From Bacillota bacterium (GTDB taxonomy: Bacteria > Bacillota > Thermosediminibacteria > Thermosediminibacterales > Thermosediminibacteraceae), in contig QGUT01000088.1 of the NCBI GenBank assembly GCA_003242255.1, positions 1 to 6,925 of the forward strand: 6,925 bases of DNA. The letters run 5' to 3'. Made by a program: the position numbers and the translations under genes. The notes under the pieces were generated by a model. That model was not told where the DNA came from. It saw only the letters and a program-made list of their open reading frames with translations, and searched no databases. Positions 4,993 to 6,925 of the stretch are shown one piece after another; within the stretch, counting starts at the first letter, position 1, and each line of letters opens with the position of its first letter.

Positions 4993-6744
4993 ATGGAAAT
5001 GGTCAATTTGACGATAGACGGCGAAAAAGTTCAGGTTCCAAAAGGTTCAACCATCCTTGAGGCCGCCCGAAAAGCAGGCAAGAAGATACCCACACTTTGC
5101 TTTCTCAAAGGCGTGAACCAAATCGGGGCGTGCCGGATGTGCGTGGTAGAAGTCAAAGGTGCCAGAGCCCTTCAGGCCGCCTGCGTCTACCCCGTATCGG
5201 AGGGGATGGAGGTTTATACAAATACCCCGGCGGTAAGGGAATCGAGGAAAGTGACTCTGGAATTGCTTCTGTCAGACCACAACCTCGAATGCCCGACATG
5301 CGTGCGCAATCTCAACTGCGAACTCCAGAAGCTGGCGGAAGAACTTGGAGTAAGGTCGATACGGTTTACCGGAGAAAAGCACGAAGCGAGGTACGACGAC
5401 TTCTCGCCGTCCATTGTAAGGGATACTTCGAAGTGCATCCTGTGCCGCAGATGTGTCAGCGCCTGCCACAAAGTGCAGGGAGTCGGAGTAATTTCGCCCA
5501 ACCACCGGGGATTCAGAACCATGGTGGCTCCGGTTTACGACAAAAGCCTGGCCGAAGTGGCCTGCGTAAACTGCGGGCAGTGCATAATGGCGTGCCCCGT
5601 AGGCGCTCTGAAGGAAAAAGACGATACCGATAAAGTGTGGCAGGCCTTGGCGGACCCCGAAAAACACGTCATAGTCCAGATAGCGCCGTCCGTCAGGGTA
5701 TCCCTGGGCGAGGAGTTCGGAATGGGAAGAGGCTCCATAGTCACAAAGAAAATCCCGGCGGCTTTGAGAAGGCTCGGATTTGATAAAATTTTCGATACGG
5801 ATTTTGGCGCGGACCTCACCATAATGGAGGAAGGACATGAGTTTTTGGAAAGGCTTGAACACGGAGGAAAGCTTCCGCTAATCACTTCCTGCAGCCCGGG
5901 CTGGATAAAATTCTGCGAACACTACTACCCGGAATTTTTGGAGAACCTGTCCACCTGCAAATCGCCACAGCAGATGTTCGGGGCGGTAGCCAAAACCTAC
6001 TACGCCCAGAAGATGGGGATAGATCCCTCCAAGATCTTCGTGGTGTCCATCATGCCGTGCACTGCCAAAAAGTACGAGTGCCAGCGGCCTGAGATGAGGT
6101 CCAGCGGCTACCAGGATGTGGACGTAGTGCTCACCACCCGCGAGATCGCGAGGATGCTCAAGGAGGCCGGCATTAACCTGGCGGCGATGCCGGATGAGGA
6201 ATTCGACGCTCCCCTCGGCATTTCTACAGGCGCAGGAGCCATTTTCGGTGCCACCGGCGGCGTGATGGAAGCAGCGTTGAGGACGGTCTACGAAGTGGTA
6301 ACAGGGAAAGAACTTGAAAACATCGATTTTACCAGCGTCCGTGGGGTAGAAGGAATAAAGGAGGCCGAAATACAGATAAACGGCATGAAAGTAAAAGTGG
6401 CGGTTGCCCACGGCTTAGGAAATGCGAGAAAACTTCTGGACAAGATAAAGAATAAGGAAGCCGAATACCACTTTATCGAGATAATGGGCTGCCCCGGCGG
6501 TTGCGTGGGGGGCGGCGGACAGCCCATATTGAGCGCCGACGAGCGCTTCGATGTGGACTACAGAGCCGTCCGCGGCAACGCCATCTACGAAGTTGACCGG
6601 AATATGCCTTTGAGGAAGTCCCACGAGAACCCGGCAATTCAGGAGCTTTACAAAGAGTTCCTGGGAAAACCGCTCAGCGAAAAGGCCCACCAACTCCTGC
6701 ACACACACTACACTGCACGGCCCAGGTATCCAGAAGCCGAGTAA
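4993..6744 (+). CDS. hydA: Bifurcating [FeFe]-hydrogenase catalytic subunit HydA
   Basis: 583 residues; GGGGAGG (4978-4984) lies 8 bases before the ATG, 23 bases after hydB. Domains in order: an N-terminal plant-type [2Fe-2S] ferredoxin (C36, C47, C50, C64); a His/Cys [4Fe-4S] site (H96-x3-C100-x2-C103-x5-C109); two [4Fe-4S] clusters (C148/151/154/158 and C191/194/197/201); and the H-cluster domain from about 225. The catalytic loops are TSCSPGW (298-304), MPCTAKKYE (354-362, C356) and EIMGCPGGCVGGGGQP (C500, C504), followed by a C-terminal small-subunit-like segment ending HTHYTARPRYPE. Acidic residues E280 and E283 and S320 match the proton path of clostridial CpI by position. Loop 1 has TSCSP where CpI has TSCCP. 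The C-terminal thioredoxin-like [2Fe-2S] domain of Thermotoga HydA is absent; that length difference is normal for clostridial enzymes. It makes or oxidises H2 in the cytoplasm with HydB and HydC. The maturation genes (HydEFG type) are not in the window. Confidence 0.97.
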   Translation: MEMVNLTIDGEKVQVPKGSTILEAARKAGKKIPTLCFLKGVNQIGACRMCVVEVKGARALQAACVYPVSEGMEVYTNTPAVRESRKVTLELLLSDHNLECPTCVRNLNCELQKLAEELGVRSIRFTGEKHEARYDDFSPSIVRDTSKCILCRRCVSACHKVQGVGVISPNHRGFRTMVAPVYDKSLAEVACVNCGQCIMACPVGALKEKDDTDKVWQALADPEKHVIVQIAPSVRVSLGEEFGMGRGSIVTKKIPAALRRLGFDKIFDTDFGADLTIMEEGHEFLERLEHGGKLPLITSCSPGWIKFCEHYYPEFLENLSTCKSPQQMFGAVAKTYYAQKMGIDPSKIFVVSIMPCTAKKYECQRPEMRSSGYQDVDVVLTTREIARMLKEAGINLAAMPDEEFDAPLGISTGAGAIFGATGGVMEAALRTVYEVVTGKELENIDFTSVRGVEGIKEAEIQINGMKVKVAVAHGLGNARKLLDKIKNKEAEYHFIEIMGCPGGCVGGGGQPILSADERFDVDYRAVRGNAIYEVDRNMPLRKSHENPAIQELYKEFLGKPLSEKAHQLLHTHYTARPRYPEAE

Positions 6745-6749
6745 GAATC

Positions 6750-6783
6750 AAAATGGCCCGGTGAATTTTCACCGGGCCATTTT
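6750..6783 (+). terminator. Rho-independent terminator after hydA
   Basis: A perfect 15-bp stem (6750-6764 paired with 6769-6783) encloses the tetraloop ATTT. The stem contains GGCCCGGTGA and its complement, and its right arm ends in TTTT. It begins five bases after the hydA stop at 6744. The flanking A and T runs make it usable from either side, so it could also end a convergent transcript. It marks the 3' end of the hydrogenase operon. Confidence 0.93.
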
Positions 6784-6833
6784 ATCATAAATTTAACACT
6801 TAAATTGCAATATTAAATGCGACACATTTTTTG

Positions 6834-6857
6834 GAAACCCGAATGATGTTGGGTTTC
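6834..6857. repeat. Small inverted repeat of unknown role
   Basis: GAAACCC (6834-6840) and GGGTTTC (6851-6857) form a perfect 7-bp inverted repeat around a 10-base loop in the AT-rich region downstream of the operon. No T run follows either arm, so it does not look like an intrinsic terminator. It could be a protein binding site, part of a mobile-element end, or chance. Confidence 0.4.
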
Positions 6858-6861
6858 TCAA

Positions 6862-6925
6862 TCATGAATTTTGAAATTTAGAAGTTAGCCGCTTTATTTC
6901 CTGGAAAAAGAGCTCTGCTGGCTGC
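6862..6925 (-). CDS. Possible C-terminal end of a gene entering from the right (weak)
   Basis: On the - strand a frame runs from the window edge (first full codon 6924-6922) for 20 codons to a TGA at 6864-6862. It reads QPAELFFQEIKRLTSKFQNS, an amphipathic, protein-like ending. The other two - strand frames close within about 16 codons. Bases 6784-6861 contain no other gene candidate. A convergent gene sharing the bidirectional terminator would fit, and the ending could belong to a transposase, but I recognise no family motif in so short a stretch. Confidence 0.22.
   Translation of the reverse strand, partial: QPAELFFQEIKRLTSKFQNS

Noticed and set aside
5272..6411. Long - strand open frames (up to 196 codons) opposite hydA
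   Set aside because: The + strand product is a full, motif-complete HydA. The antisense translations are low-complexity (Phe/His/Arg-rich) and have no family resemblance.
6834..6857. Inverted repeat as a second terminator
   Set aside because: The stem is short (7 bp) with a 10-base loop and no T run after it in either direction; the strong terminator at 6750-6783 already serves hydA.
1..6925. CRISPR arrays, tRNA/rRNA genes, riboswitches, phage genes
   Set aside because: No direct-repeat arrays, no tRNA-like cloverleaf or conserved rRNA segments, and no intergenic space large enough for a riboswitch ahead of any gene.

Overview
The window looks like chromosomal DNA of an anaerobic, probably thermophilic Firmicute (Clostridia; Thermoanaerobacterales/Thermosediminibacterales-like). 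This is inferred from the hydrogenase type, strong GGAGG-type ribosome binding sites, TTG starts, Glu/Lys/Arg-rich proteins and moderate GC. No RNA gene fixes the taxon. All recognisable genes lie on the + strand and are tightly packed from base 1 to 6744.

The left part (1-1666) is a sensory or accessory module. It holds the 3' end of a gene for a protein with an H-cluster domain followed by a four-cysteine Fe-S domain (sensory-type [FeFe]-hydrogenase, PAS-less where visible), then a small DRTGG-domain protein, then a PHP-family metallophosphoesterase. The PHP start codon overlaps the preceding stop.

The only real gap between genes before the end of the operon is about 50 bases, at 1667-1716. 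It contains an imperfect inverted repeat resembling a Rex (NADH/NAD+-sensing repressor) operator and a weak promoter candidate.

The main part (1720-6744) is an electron-bifurcating-type [FeFe]-hydrogenase operon. The order is hydC (NuoE-like [2Fe-2S]), an orphan GHKL/HATPase_c protein, a small thioredoxin-fold ferredoxin-like protein (hydD-like), hydB (NuoF-like flavoprotein with extra ferredoxin domains) and hydA (H-cluster catalytic subunit). From memory, this order matches the hydC-E-D-B-A arrangement of acetogens such as Acetobacterium woodii. HydABC would couple H2 formation or oxidation to NAD(H) and ferredoxin together. The signalling-type proteins (sensor-like H-cluster protein, DRTGG, PHP, orphan ATPase) plausibly tune it to H2 or redox state, but their biochemical role is not evident from sequence.

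A strong 15-bp stem terminator (6750-6783) closes the operon. The last ~140 bases are AT-rich. They hold one small inverted repeat and possibly the last 20 codons of a gene coming in from the right on the - strand, with no secure annotation.
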